NCBI RefSeq assembly: GCF_011304195.1
Contig: NZ_CP049887.1
Span: forward strand, 2,852,001-2,916,000
DNA length: 64,000 nt
Origin: Vagococcus hydrophili
GTDB taxonomy: Bacteria > Bacillota > Bacilli > Lactobacillales > Vagococcaceae
Direction of reading: 5' to 3'
The stretch's first letter is position 1; each line of letters begins with the position of its first letter. Below, piece by piece: positions 45,709 to 53,831 of the stretch. The notes under the pieces were generated by a model, which saw nothing but the letters and a program-made list of their open reading frames with translations, did not search any database and was not told the DNA's origin. The translations under genes and the position numbers were made by a program.

Positions 45709-46447
45709 CTACGTCACCTTCTAACTGTCTTAAGTTTTCTAAAATCACATCATAAAACTCACGACGATTGCCGTTGTTATAAATTTCTTGAACTAATTCC
45801 CCATCTTTAATAAAGATAATTTTCTCACAGTAACTTGCTGCAAATGGATCGTGAGTTACCATTAAAATCGTTGACTCTTCTTCTTGATTTAAGCGTGATA
45901 ATAAGCCCATCACATCTCTTGATGATTTTGTATCTAAGTTTCCTGTGGGTTCATCTGCTAATACTAATTTAGGTTGATGAATCATGGCACGAGCAATTGC
46001 CACACGTTGAGCTTGTCCACCTGAAATAGTGGCAATTCTTTTTTTAAGTAAACTTTCAATCCCTAAAGTGACAGCTACTTCGTATAACGCTTTTTTCATC
46101 ACGCTCACTTTTTCCCCGTCTAATGTTAAAGGTAAAACAATATTTTCCTCAACGGTTAAAGTTGGCATTAAATTAAAACTTTGGAAAACAAACCCTAATT
46201 GATTTCTTCTGAATTTAGCAAGCTCTTCTTGATTTAATTTAGCAGGTTCAGAACCATCTAAAGTAATACTCCCTGATGTTGGTTTATCAATGGTTCCAAT
46301 TAAGTTAAGTAACGTTGATTTACCACTTCCTGAAGGACCCATAACACCAACGAATTCTCCTTTTTTAACTTCTAAATCAATTCCTTTTAATGCTTGGTAC
46401 TTTACGCTATCTCCATAAGTTTTTGTTACATTATTTATTTTTAACAT
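45698..46447 (-). CDS. ABC transporter ATP-binding protein (BceA/MacB-like)
   Basis: A 249-residue ATPase with Walker A GPSGSGKSTLLN, signature ISGGQAQRVAIARA and Walker B LVLADEPTGNLD. This is the MacB/BceA subfamily that pairs with FtsX-like permeases. The ATG at 46447 follows GAGGGAG; an in-frame TTG at 46465 is less likely. It is divergent from the antiporter at 46642. Confidence 0.93.
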   Translation of the reverse strand: MLKINNVTKTYGDSVKYQALKGIDLEVKKGEFVGVMGPSGSGKSTLLNLIGTIDKPTSGSITLDGSEPAKLNQEELAKFRRNQLGFVFQSFNLMPTLTVEENIVLPLTLDGEKVSVMKKALYEVAVTLGIESLLKKRIATISGGQAQRVAIARAMIHQPKLVLADEPTGNLDTKSSRDVMGLLSRLNQEEESTILMVTHDPFAASYCEKIIFIKDGELVQEIYNNGNRREFYDVILENLRQLEGDVDEI

Positions 46448-46641
46448 GATTTCTCCCTCTTTCAATTAATTATCTTGACCTTAGTCTAATGGAAATAGGG
46501 GGTTTAGAACATCTAATGGACTAACAACAAACGAACATTTTTGTAAGATAACACATTTTGTCTGAAGAAAAGTACAAAAAAATTAAAAAATAGGTGGTTT
46601 TTTTGTTATACTAGAATAGAAATAAATTACGGAGGTGTTTC

Positions 46642-48738
46642 ATGGCAGTGTTAGAAACAATTATATTATTGATATTACTCGTTATTATATCGAATATTAT
46701 CAGCCATTATTTGGTATCCATTCCAACTGCTCTAATTGAAATTACAATTGGGGTACTCGCAGCAATCGTTTTAAATTTACAAATCGATCTTGAAACAGAT
46801 TGGTTTATGTTACTCTTTGTTGCACCATTGCTTTACAGTGATGCAAAACATTTTCCAAAAAAAGAACTTTGGGAACTTCGGGCACCGATTTTTGCAAACG
46901 CTATATGGCTAGTATTACTAACAACTGTTCTAGGTGGGTTTATGATTAACTTCTTTGTTTCAGAAATTTCATTGCCTTTATCATTTGCCTTAGCAGCTGT
47001 TTTATCACCAACTGATCCGGTGGCGGTTCAAGGGATAGCGGAACAAGTTAAGTTACCCAAGCGGATTTTGAGTTTAATTAGTGGTGAGAGTTTAATCAAC
47101 GATGCCAGTGGGTTGATTACCTTTAAATATGCGATGGCAGCCTTTTTAACAGGTGTCTTTTCATGGAAAGTCGCAACAATTGATTTTCTATACATGAGTA
47201 TCGTTGGAGTCATCATTGGTTATGTTTTATCAAAAGTCTTTTATTTTGTAGAAAATCTACTTCTTAGACAAGGTATTCAAGATGTTATTCTTCATGCCTC
47301 ACTTCAAATTTTAACTCCCTTTGTCATCTTCATTGCGGCTGAAATATTCCACGCATCAGGCGTGATCGCAGTTGTGGTTGCAGGGGTTGTCTCGATTCAA
47401 CAAGAACCTTTATACAGACGACAGTATTCAGAAATTAAATTAGTAACCAACAAAGTTTGGGATATTATTATTTACCAATTGAACGGGGTTGTATTCGTGG
47501 TCTTAGGGGCACTTTTACCTTTTGCTATGCACTCAGCAATCATCAACCCAACCATTAATAACTGGACATTAATCGGTTACGTTATTTCAATTTGGCTTGT
47601 TTTATTAACAATCAGAACATTCTGGTCATACGGTTATATGTGGTTTAGCTACCTTAAATCACGTAACATGGTTAATCACAAACCTAAGTTCTACACTGCC
47701 CTTTTAACTGGATTAACTGGGGTTAGAGGTGCGGTTACAATGGCAATGGTGCTTTCGATTCCTTTCTTCTTAGAAGACGGAGAAGTCTTTAAAGAACGCT
47801 ACTTAATCATTTTCCTAGCCAGTGGGGTTATCTTAACTAGTTTAATCGTCGCAGTTGTGACGCTGCCTTTCTTAACTAAGAAAAGAACCCGCTTAATCTT
47901 AACAGGAGATAGTGCTTTTATTGATGAAGAACGAGAGGAAAGTGAAGATGATTCTGATCTTTCAGAAATTGAAGCGAAAAAACTAATGACGAAAAAGGCA
48001 ATACGTTCACTTAAGAACGACCTCGCTTCTGATAATAAAACCGTCATTACAGATTTGCTCAATGATTTAGATAAACAACTTAAAAATCTTTATTTAAATG
48101 ATACAGTGACATCTAATGAGCTCTACCATGAAATTGAAATGGGCTACCGTAAAGATGCGGTGCAAAGTGAATTTAACGCTGCTATGTCTTTAATCGAGAA
48201 AAATAACTTCCCGAAAATTTTAACAAAGAATTACATTCAAATGTTAAATTATAAAAAGCGTGCCCACAGCACTAACTTCTCAATTATCATGAAACAGTCT
48301 TTCTTTAAAGCTAAAAAGAAAACCAAACGAATTATTGTAGAAACGTTCTTACGTCAAAATTATAAACCAGAAGGTACTCATCGGGATGTGATTCTTTTGG
48401 AAAGCGAATGTTCTAAGTACGCGATTATGACATTAACAGATATCAAAGAACGTCTAGATGAAACAGAAGAGAATTTTATTTTAAAAAAATCAATCTTAGA
48501 CCAAATTACTTTAGAATACCAAAGTAAGATGGACCGAATCAAAAATTACCAAACTCGTCAAAAAGATGAGTATCAGACAGCTTATCAAGAGTACTTCTTA
48601 AAAACACTTGACGAAGAAAGATCAGTCGTCCAATGTTTACTAGAACAAGGAAAAATTTCAGCTAGCCTAGCAAACCAACTACGACAATCACTAAACTACA
48701 ACGAAACAACCTTCCTACAAGGCTCGTTTGATGAATAA
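46642..48738 (+). CDS. CPA1-family Na+(K+)/H+ antiporter
   Basis: A 698-residue antiporter with about 12 membrane helices in the first 420 residues and a long cytosolic tail (about 425-698) rich in charged coiled-coil-like segments. The transport signatures LSPTDPVAVQGI and ISGESLINDASG are intact. Such tails regulate activity in NhaP-type proteins. An extended -10, TGTTATACT, and a GGAGGTG site lie upstream. Its TAA stop is immediately followed by structured repeat copy C. Confidence 0.92.
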   Translation: MAVLETIILLILLVIISNIISHYLVSIPTALIEITIGVLAAIVLNLQIDLETDWFMLLFVAPLLYSDAKHFPKKELWELRAPIFANAIWLVLLTTVLGGFMINFFVSEISLPLSFALAAVLSPTDPVAVQGIAEQVKLPKRILSLISGESLINDASGLITFKYAMAAFLTGVFSWKVATIDFLYMSIVGVIIGYVLSKVFYFVENLLLRQGIQDVILHASLQILTPFVIFIAAEIFHASGVIAVVVAGVVSIQQEPLYRRQYSEIKLVTNKVWDIIIYQLNGVVFVVLGALLPFAMHSAIINPTINNWTLIGYVISIWLVLLTIRTFWSYGYMWFSYLKSRNMVNHKPKFYTALLTGLTGVRGAVTMAMVLSIPFFLEDGEVFKERYLIIFLASGVILTSLIVAVVTLPFLTKKRTRLILTGDSAFIDEEREESEDDSDLSEIEAKKLMTKKAIRSLKNDLASDNKTVITDLLNDLDKQLKNLYLNDTVTSNELYHEIEMGYRKDAVQSEFNAAMSLIEKNNFPKILTKNYIQMLNYKKRAHSTNFSIIMKQSFFKAKKKTKRIIVETFLRQNYKPEGTHRDVILLESECSKYAIMTLTDIKERLDETEENFILKKSILDQITLEYQSKMDRIKNYQTRQKDEYQTAYQEYFLKTLDEERSVVQCLLEQGKISASLANQLRQSLNYNETTFLQGSFDE

Positions 48739-48905
48739 GCGTGATGAAAAAGGCGCTTTGCTCCAAGCAGCTGGAGGAAATAAAAAATAATCGGTGCTTT
48801 TTCCGATTAATTTTTATTTTTGAAGTTGCCGCAGGAGCTGCCTTTTGAATCCAGACTACATAGCGTGAATAAAAAATCATTTTGCTCCAAGTAACTGGAA
48901 GGTAT
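48739..48905 (+). repeat. Stop-codon-abutting hairpin repeat, copy C (full unit plus half unit)
   Basis: The full unit (48739-48862, 124 bases) starts directly after the TAA of the antiporter. Its arms pair as AAAAGGC/GCCTTTT, GCTCC/GGAGC, GCAGCT/AGTTGC (with one G-T pair) and AATAATCGG/CCGATTAATT. The half-unit (48863-48905, from GCGTGAATAAAAAATC) precedes a terminator. The half-unit arm matches the GTGAATAAAAAATT of unit D1 rather than the AAAAAGGCG of its own full unit. Confidence 0.86.
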
Positions 48906-48908
48906 ATC

Positions 48909-48953
48909 AAACAATGAACTGTGAAAATAAAAATCACGGTTCATTGTTTTTTT
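48909..48953 (+). terminator. Terminator of the antiporter gene, after repeat copy C
   Basis: AACAATGAACTGTG / CACGGTTCATTGTT with an AT-rich loop followed by a T-run. The T-run overlaps an extended -10 TGCTATAAT (TATAAT at 48956-48961) for the PhzF gene. Confidence 0.9.
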
Positions 48954-48997
48954 GCTATAATACAGCTAAATTAATCAAAATAGGAGGAAACTTTTAT

Positions 48998-49879
48998 ATG
49001 AACTCATTGGACTGGACTCATTACCAAGTCTTTACTACCACAAAAGATAAAGGAAACCCTGCTGCTGTCATCAATCTTTTAAAACCCTTAGCAACAAAGG
49101 AGCAACAAGCCATTGCTAAAAAAATCAACTTTAATGAGACGATCTTTATTTCAAAGAACTCAACAGTTGACTTTAGTTTTAGATTTTTTGCCCCAGAATC
49201 TGAAATGGATTTTTGTGGGCATGCCTTGTTAGCTGGTGTTAGGTACTTATTAGATGAAAAAATAACAGATAAATCTTCGCTAAATATCGAGACCAAGGCT
49301 GGAATAGTTCCTATTTCTATTGACTCAGTTGGTAAAATAACCATGTATCAACACCCACCTATATTCCAAAAATTTGAAAGCTCTATTGAAGAATTAGCCA
49401 ATGTTATGAATATTTCAGCTGATGATATTGACTCAACTTATCCGATTTGCTACGGTTCAACCGGCACTTGGACATTAATCGTTCCTATTAAAAAAATAGA
49501 AACATTCAAAAAAATGATTCCACAGAACAAAGAATTTATTCATATTTTAAAGGATTTTCCGAACGCTTCTATTCACCCGATTTGTTTGGAAACGAAAACC
49601 AAAGAAGCCTTGATGTATAGTCGTCATTTCTCTGGCGCTTTAACAGGTTCTGTGGAAGATTCAGTGACTGGTTCGGCTTCTGGTGTTATGGGGGCTTATT
49701 ATGAAAAATATGTAGCTCCTATTCAATCAGGAGAAACGACCTCTTTTTTAGTTGAACAAGGCTATGAAGTCAAAAAAGAGGGCTTTGTACAAGTCCAACT
49801 AAAAAAAGATAACGAGCAACTTCACGTGAGTATTTCTGGAGACATTACCTTTGTTTCTAAGAACAATATTTTGATTTAA
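48998..49879 (+). CDS. PhzF family isomerase/epimerase-like protein
   Basis: A 293-residue protein with the two-domain diaminopimelate-epimerase-like fold. Visible family marks are GNPAAVINLL, the catalytic Glu in NFNETIFI, and DFCGHALLAG. PhzF enzymes isomerise in phenazine synthesis, but most relatives in Firmicutes have unknown substrates; no phenazine genes are here. The ATG at 48998 with AGGAGG is preferred; a longer frame to 48914 runs through the promoter. Confidence 0.9.
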   Translation: MNSLDWTHYQVFTTTKDKGNPAAVINLLKPLATKEQQAIAKKINFNETIFISKNSTVDFSFRFFAPESEMDFCGHALLAGVRYLLDEKITDKSSLNIETKAGIVPISIDSVGKITMYQHPPIFQKFESSIEELANVMNISADDIDSTYPICYGSTGTWTLIVPIKKIETFKKMIPQNKEFIHILKDFPNASIHPICLETKTKEALMYSRHFSGALTGSVEDSVTGSASGVMGAYYEKYVAPIQSGETTSFLVEQGYEVKKEGFVQVQLKKDNEQLHVSISGDITFVSKNNILI

Positions 49880-49884
49880 ACTAA

Positions 49885-49930
49885 AAAAGACCACTGAAAC
49901 TAGCCTAAAAATCTAGTTTCAGTGGTCTTT
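49885..49930. terminator. Bidirectional terminator between the PhzF gene and ftsK
   Basis: AAAGACCACTGAAACTAG / CTAGTTTCAGTGGTCTTT, a perfect 18-bp stem with a 9-base loop. Confidence 0.93.
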
Positions 49931-49935
49931 ATAGT

Positions 49936-52287
49936 TTATAAGTCTTCGTCAACGAAGGTCTCTTCTTCTGGAATATAAGTAAGCAACACTTTCCGTGGTT
50001 TACTTCCTTCTGAAGGTCCAACCACACCGTGCTCTTCTAGTTCGTCAATTAGACGAGCCGCACGATTATAACCAATTCTAAAGCGACGTTGCAAGAGAGA
50101 AATACTTGCGGTTTGCATCTCAACAATCAATGCTTTCGCCTCTTCAAAATACTCATCAACTGCTGCACCCCCACCAGATGACGTTTCCACTTCTTCTGAA
50201 GGCATCATGTGCTCTTGATAATCAGCTTCCTGTTGATTCGTTACAAAACTAACGATATTTTCCACTTCTTCGTCGGAAATAAAGGCGCCTTGAACACGAA
50301 TTGGTTTATTTTCACCCATTGGCACAAAGAGCATATCTCCTCGTCCCAGTAATTTTTCAGCCCCATTACCATCGATAATTGTTCGTGAATCAATCCCACT
50401 CGATACTGCAAAAGCAATTCGAGAAGGGACATTGGCTTTAATAATCCCAGTAATAACGTCCACACTTGGTCGTTGAGTTGCTAAAATCATATGAATCCCA
50501 GCCGCACGAGCCATTTGGGCTAAACGAATAATCGCGTCCTCCACTTCATTACTGGCAACCATCATTAAGTCGGCTAACTCATCAACAATCACAACAATGT
50601 AAGGTAATAAAGCTTTATTCTCACCAGTTTGGGCGTTATGTTTTTTCACCATATTGTTATAACCAGTCATATTTCTAACGCCAAATCCTGCAAATAATTC
50701 ATAACGGCGTTCCATCTCTTCCACTACTTTTTGAAGAGCTTGAGCCGCTTTTCTTGGATTAGTAACAACTGGCGTTAATAAATGAGGAATCCCATTATAA
50801 ACGTTTAACTCCACCATTTTTGGGTCAATCATCATTAATTTAACTTCATTTGGTTTAGCTTTCATTAATAAACAAGAGATAATACCGTTAATACAAACCG
50901 ATTTACCACTACCAGTTGATCCAGCAATTAGTAAATGAGGCATTTTCGTTAAATCCGCAGACATGACTTCACCTGAAATACTACGTCCTAATGGCACTTC
51001 AAGAAGTGATTCAGGATGACTTTCTTGAGCATCAATCACATCTCTAAATGAAACCATACTCGTTGTTTGGTTCGGTACTTCAATACCGATAAGTGATTTA
51101 CCTGGAATTGGCGCCTCCATTCGAATATCTTTCGCTGCTAATGCCAGTGCTAAGTCATCGGTTAAACTGACCACTTTACTCACTTTAACACCCACAGCTG
51201 GTTGAATTTCAAATTTAGTAACAGAAGGACCCAGGCTTGCACGAACCACCTTAGCATCTACCCCAAAGCTATCGAAAGTTCTCTCTAACACTTTGACGTT
51301 TTTCTCGACTAATTTGTATTCTTTACTTTGATCTGTTAAAGGAATATCCTCCAACAAGTCACTAGAAGGTAAGATATAATCTAAATTTTCCACTTCATCA
51401 GGGATATCAAATTGTAACTTACTTTCCACTTCTTTAGGTTCTTCACTTGCTACTTTTGGTTCTTTTTTAGGTCGTTCAATTTGCTGACGTTGATAGTTAT
51501 CTTGATAACTGTCAATTTCTAACTTAATTTGCTCAGGCTCAATGTCTGGTACCTGCTCTTTATTTTTACTAGCCAGTTCCTCACCTGCAGTTGTTTTTCT
51601 AACTGAGTTTTCTGAAACTTTCTCATTCTCTTTCGCTATTTTCAGCTTTTTTTTTTCTTCTTTTCGTTCTGCTAATTGCTGCTTTCTTTCATCAACCGAA
51701 CTAAACAAACTACCTCCCCAGACACGGGTTTTCTCGATGACATCTGACAATCCAACATTTAAAAAGAGTAACACACCTGTCGTCATCCCAATAAATGAAA
51801 TCACATAAGAGCCAAATTTTGAAACAAGGAAGTAAGTCATGCTATAAAGCGTGGCACCAAGCATTCCTCCACCAACTGATTGACTCACTTGATTTCCTTT
51901 AATATCTGCAAATATTTTTTGCCATGTTAATGAAATAATTGCTGTATCTCGATTAATTTGTTTGAATAAACCTATTTCAATGAATAACAGTAAACTAACA
52001 TAAAAAATCAGCCCACCTATCCAAATTGTTTTTCTTTTAAATTTAGGGTCTTTCCCCATAAATAAAAGCAACACACCATAAATAATGAGTAAAACTGCCA
52101 TCACTATGTATGTATTCCCAACTAAAAAACGAAAAACATTAGCCATTAGTGTTCCTAAAAAGCCAAGTTTTAAACCACCAATAATACCAAAGACGATAAA
52201 TCCTACACCAATTAGAAAGTAAGTGGTTTTCTCCTGTTGTTGTTTCTGTTTTTTTGTTGGTGCTTTTCCTTTTTTCTTCGCTGCCAT
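49936..52287 (-). CDS. ftsK: FtsK/SpoIIIE family DNA translocase
   Basis: The protein pumps chromosomal DNA at the division septum. The 783-residue product has a Lys-rich head, four membrane helices (about 25-180), a linker rich in Glu/Lys (200-320), the motor with Walker A GSTGSGKSVCING and Walker B VIVDELADL, and the C-terminal winged-helix gamma domain (RRFRIGYNRAARLIDELEEHGVV), which reads the KOPS/SRS sequences. The ATG at 52287 follows AAGGAG; the in-frame codon at 52311 lacks a good site. Confidence 0.95.
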   Translation of the reverse strand: MAAKKKGKAPTKKQKQQQEKTTYFLIGVGFIVFGIIGGLKLGFLGTLMANVFRFLVGNTYIVMAVLLIIYGVLLLFMGKDPKFKRKTIWIGGLIFYVSLLLFIEIGLFKQINRDTAIISLTWQKIFADIKGNQVSQSVGGGMLGATLYSMTYFLVSKFGSYVISFIGMTTGVLLFLNVGLSDVIEKTRVWGGSLFSSVDERKQQLAERKEEKKKLKIAKENEKVSENSVRKTTAGEELASKNKEQVPDIEPEQIKLEIDSYQDNYQRQQIERPKKEPKVASEEPKEVESKLQFDIPDEVENLDYILPSSDLLEDIPLTDQSKEYKLVEKNVKVLERTFDSFGVDAKVVRASLGPSVTKFEIQPAVGVKVSKVVSLTDDLALALAAKDIRMEAPIPGKSLIGIEVPNQTTSMVSFRDVIDAQESHPESLLEVPLGRSISGEVMSADLTKMPHLLIAGSTGSGKSVCINGIISCLLMKAKPNEVKLMMIDPKMVELNVYNGIPHLLTPVVTNPRKAAQALQKVVEEMERRYELFAGFGVRNMTGYNNMVKKHNAQTGENKALLPYIVVIVDELADLMMVASNEVEDAIIRLAQMARAAGIHMILATQRPSVDVITGIIKANVPSRIAFAVSSGIDSRTIIDGNGAEKLLGRGDMLFVPMGENKPIRVQGAFISDEEVENIVSFVTNQQEADYQEHMMPSEEVETSSGGGAAVDEYFEEAKALIVEMQTASISLLQRRFRIGYNRAARLIDELEEHGVVGPSEGSKPRKVLLTYIPEEETFVDEDL

Positions 52288-52346
52288 ATCTAAACTCCTT
52301 ACTTTTATCATTCCACATTATACTATAAACAAAGAGACTTGTGAAT

Positions 52347-53735
52347 TTACTTAAAAAAACGGCGAATCAAGTTAGTTTTATCCGCCGTATAAGGTGGAAA
52401 TAACAAAGGTATCCTTAATAAGGTCGATCTCTTTAAAATTGATTTTGTGTGGGTAAATGTTTCTAAGGTTTTGAAACCATGATAACTTCCCATACCAGAA
52501 GTTCCTACACCGCCAAAAGGCAGCTCTTCGTTAGCTAAATGAAGAATGGTATCGTTAATTGTCGCCCCTCCAAAAGGAATTTTTTGGATCAAATACGCCA
52601 ACTCTTCTTGATCACTACTAAAAGGGTAAAAAGCTAGTGGTTTATCTTTATTTAAAACAAAAGTCACTGCTTCATCTAATTTTTGGTAACTCAAAATTGG
52701 CAGAATCGGACCAAATATTTCTTCTTCCATTAAAGCTAGCGGCTCTTCAATGTCGGCTGAGACAATCGTTGGTGCCAAATATTGATCAGATTCATTGAAC
52801 TGACTACCAAATTCGATATATTCTTTGTCTTGATTTAAAAGTATCAATAATCTTTCAAGAGCTTGATTATTAATTAATCTACCATAATCAGGTGACTTTT
52901 CTATTTCTTCTCCAAAAAAGCGCTGGATATTTTTAATTAATAAAGGGATAAATTCTTCCTTTATACTCTCATCAATCAAACAATAATCAGGAGCAACACA
53001 AGTTTGACCTACATTTAAAAATTTTCCCCAAACAATCCGTTCTGCCGCAAGTTCTAGATCGGCAAATTTTGTTACTATGACAGGACTTTTCCCACCTAGT
53101 TCTAGTGTTGTTGGAGTTAAAAATTCCGCTGCTTTTTTTAGGACAATCTGCCCTATTTTTTGACTGCCAGTAAAAAAAATCTTATCAAAACGATGGTCTA
53201 ATAATAGCTCATTCGACTCTTTACTACCTGTTAAAAAGAAAAGATAACTCTCGGAAAATGCTTCTGCTATCAGCGTATTTAAAATAAGATTTGTCTTTGT
53301 TGTGTGTTCCGACATGCTGACAATAGCTGTATTACCACCTGCAATAGCACCAATTAGAGGATCTAAGGTTAACAGTACGGGATAATTAAATGGCGCAATA
53401 ATTAACGTATTCCCGTATGGTGCTTGTAGAGTATAGCTTCTAGCAGGTAACAAAAAAAGTGGCGTTTTCACTCGTTTTTCTTTCCCCCACTTAGGTAATT
53501 TTTTGATCATCTCATCAATATGACGATAAACAAGACCGATTTCAGTGATATAACTTTCACTTGGGGCTTTCCCTAAATCTTGGTACAACGCATCAAGTAA
53601 ATCATCCTCATACCGCTTCACTTGTTCCTTTAATTTTTTTAATTGTTTTAATCTAAATTCAATAGGATATGTTCTTTGTGTGTCAAAAAATTGACGTTGC
53701 TCAGTTACTACTCTTTTAATTTTTTCTTCCATCAA
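52347..53735 (-). CDS. Aldehyde dehydrogenase family protein
   Basis: A 462-residue NAD(P)-dependent ALDH, closest in layout to class 3 enzymes. Catalytic residues are visible: Glu in LELGGKSP, Cys in VGQTCVAPDY, and the C-terminal FGPILPIL segment. Class 3 enzymes oxidise medium-chain or aromatic aldehydes; the substrate here is unknown. It lies 59 bases before ftsK on the same strand, without an obvious strong terminator between them. Confidence 0.9.
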   Translation of the reverse strand: MMEEKIKRVVTEQRQFFDTQRTYPIEFRLKQLKKLKEQVKRYEDDLLDALYQDLGKAPSESYITEIGLVYRHIDEMIKKLPKWGKEKRVKTPLFLLPARSYTLQAPYGNTLIIAPFNYPVLLTLDPLIGAIAGGNTAIVSMSEHTTKTNLILNTLIAEAFSESYLFFLTGSKESNELLLDHRFDKIFFTGSQKIGQIVLKKAAEFLTPTTLELGGKSPVIVTKFADLELAAERIVWGKFLNVGQTCVAPDYCLIDESIKEEFIPLLIKNIQRFFGEEIEKSPDYGRLINNQALERLLILLNQDKEYIEFGSQFNESDQYLAPTIVSADIEEPLALMEEEIFGPILPILSYQKLDEAVTFVLNKDKPLAFYPFSSDQEELAYLIQKIPFGGATINDTILHLANEELPFGGVGTSGMGSYHGFKTLETFTHTKSILKRSTLLRIPLLFPPYTADKTNLIRRFFK

Positions 53736-53773
53736 ACAGACCCCCTCACCTGCTCATTATACCATTACTTAGC

Positions 53774-53827
53774 TAAAAAAGAGGCAAGACAGAGGCTTAA
53801 ATTTTGATTTAAGTTCCTGCCTTGCTT
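53774..53827 (-). terminator. Terminator of topB
   Basis: On the minus strand GCAAGGCAGGAACTTAAAT pairs with ATTTAAG and CTGTCTTGC around loop CAAA, followed by TTTTTT. Confidence 0.82.
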
Positions 53828-53831
53828 TTAT

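Noticed and set aside
7653-48905. CRISPR array or insertion-sequence ends
   Set aside because: The repeats are dispersed at five loci, have no spacers, no target-site duplications that I can see and no transposase nearby.
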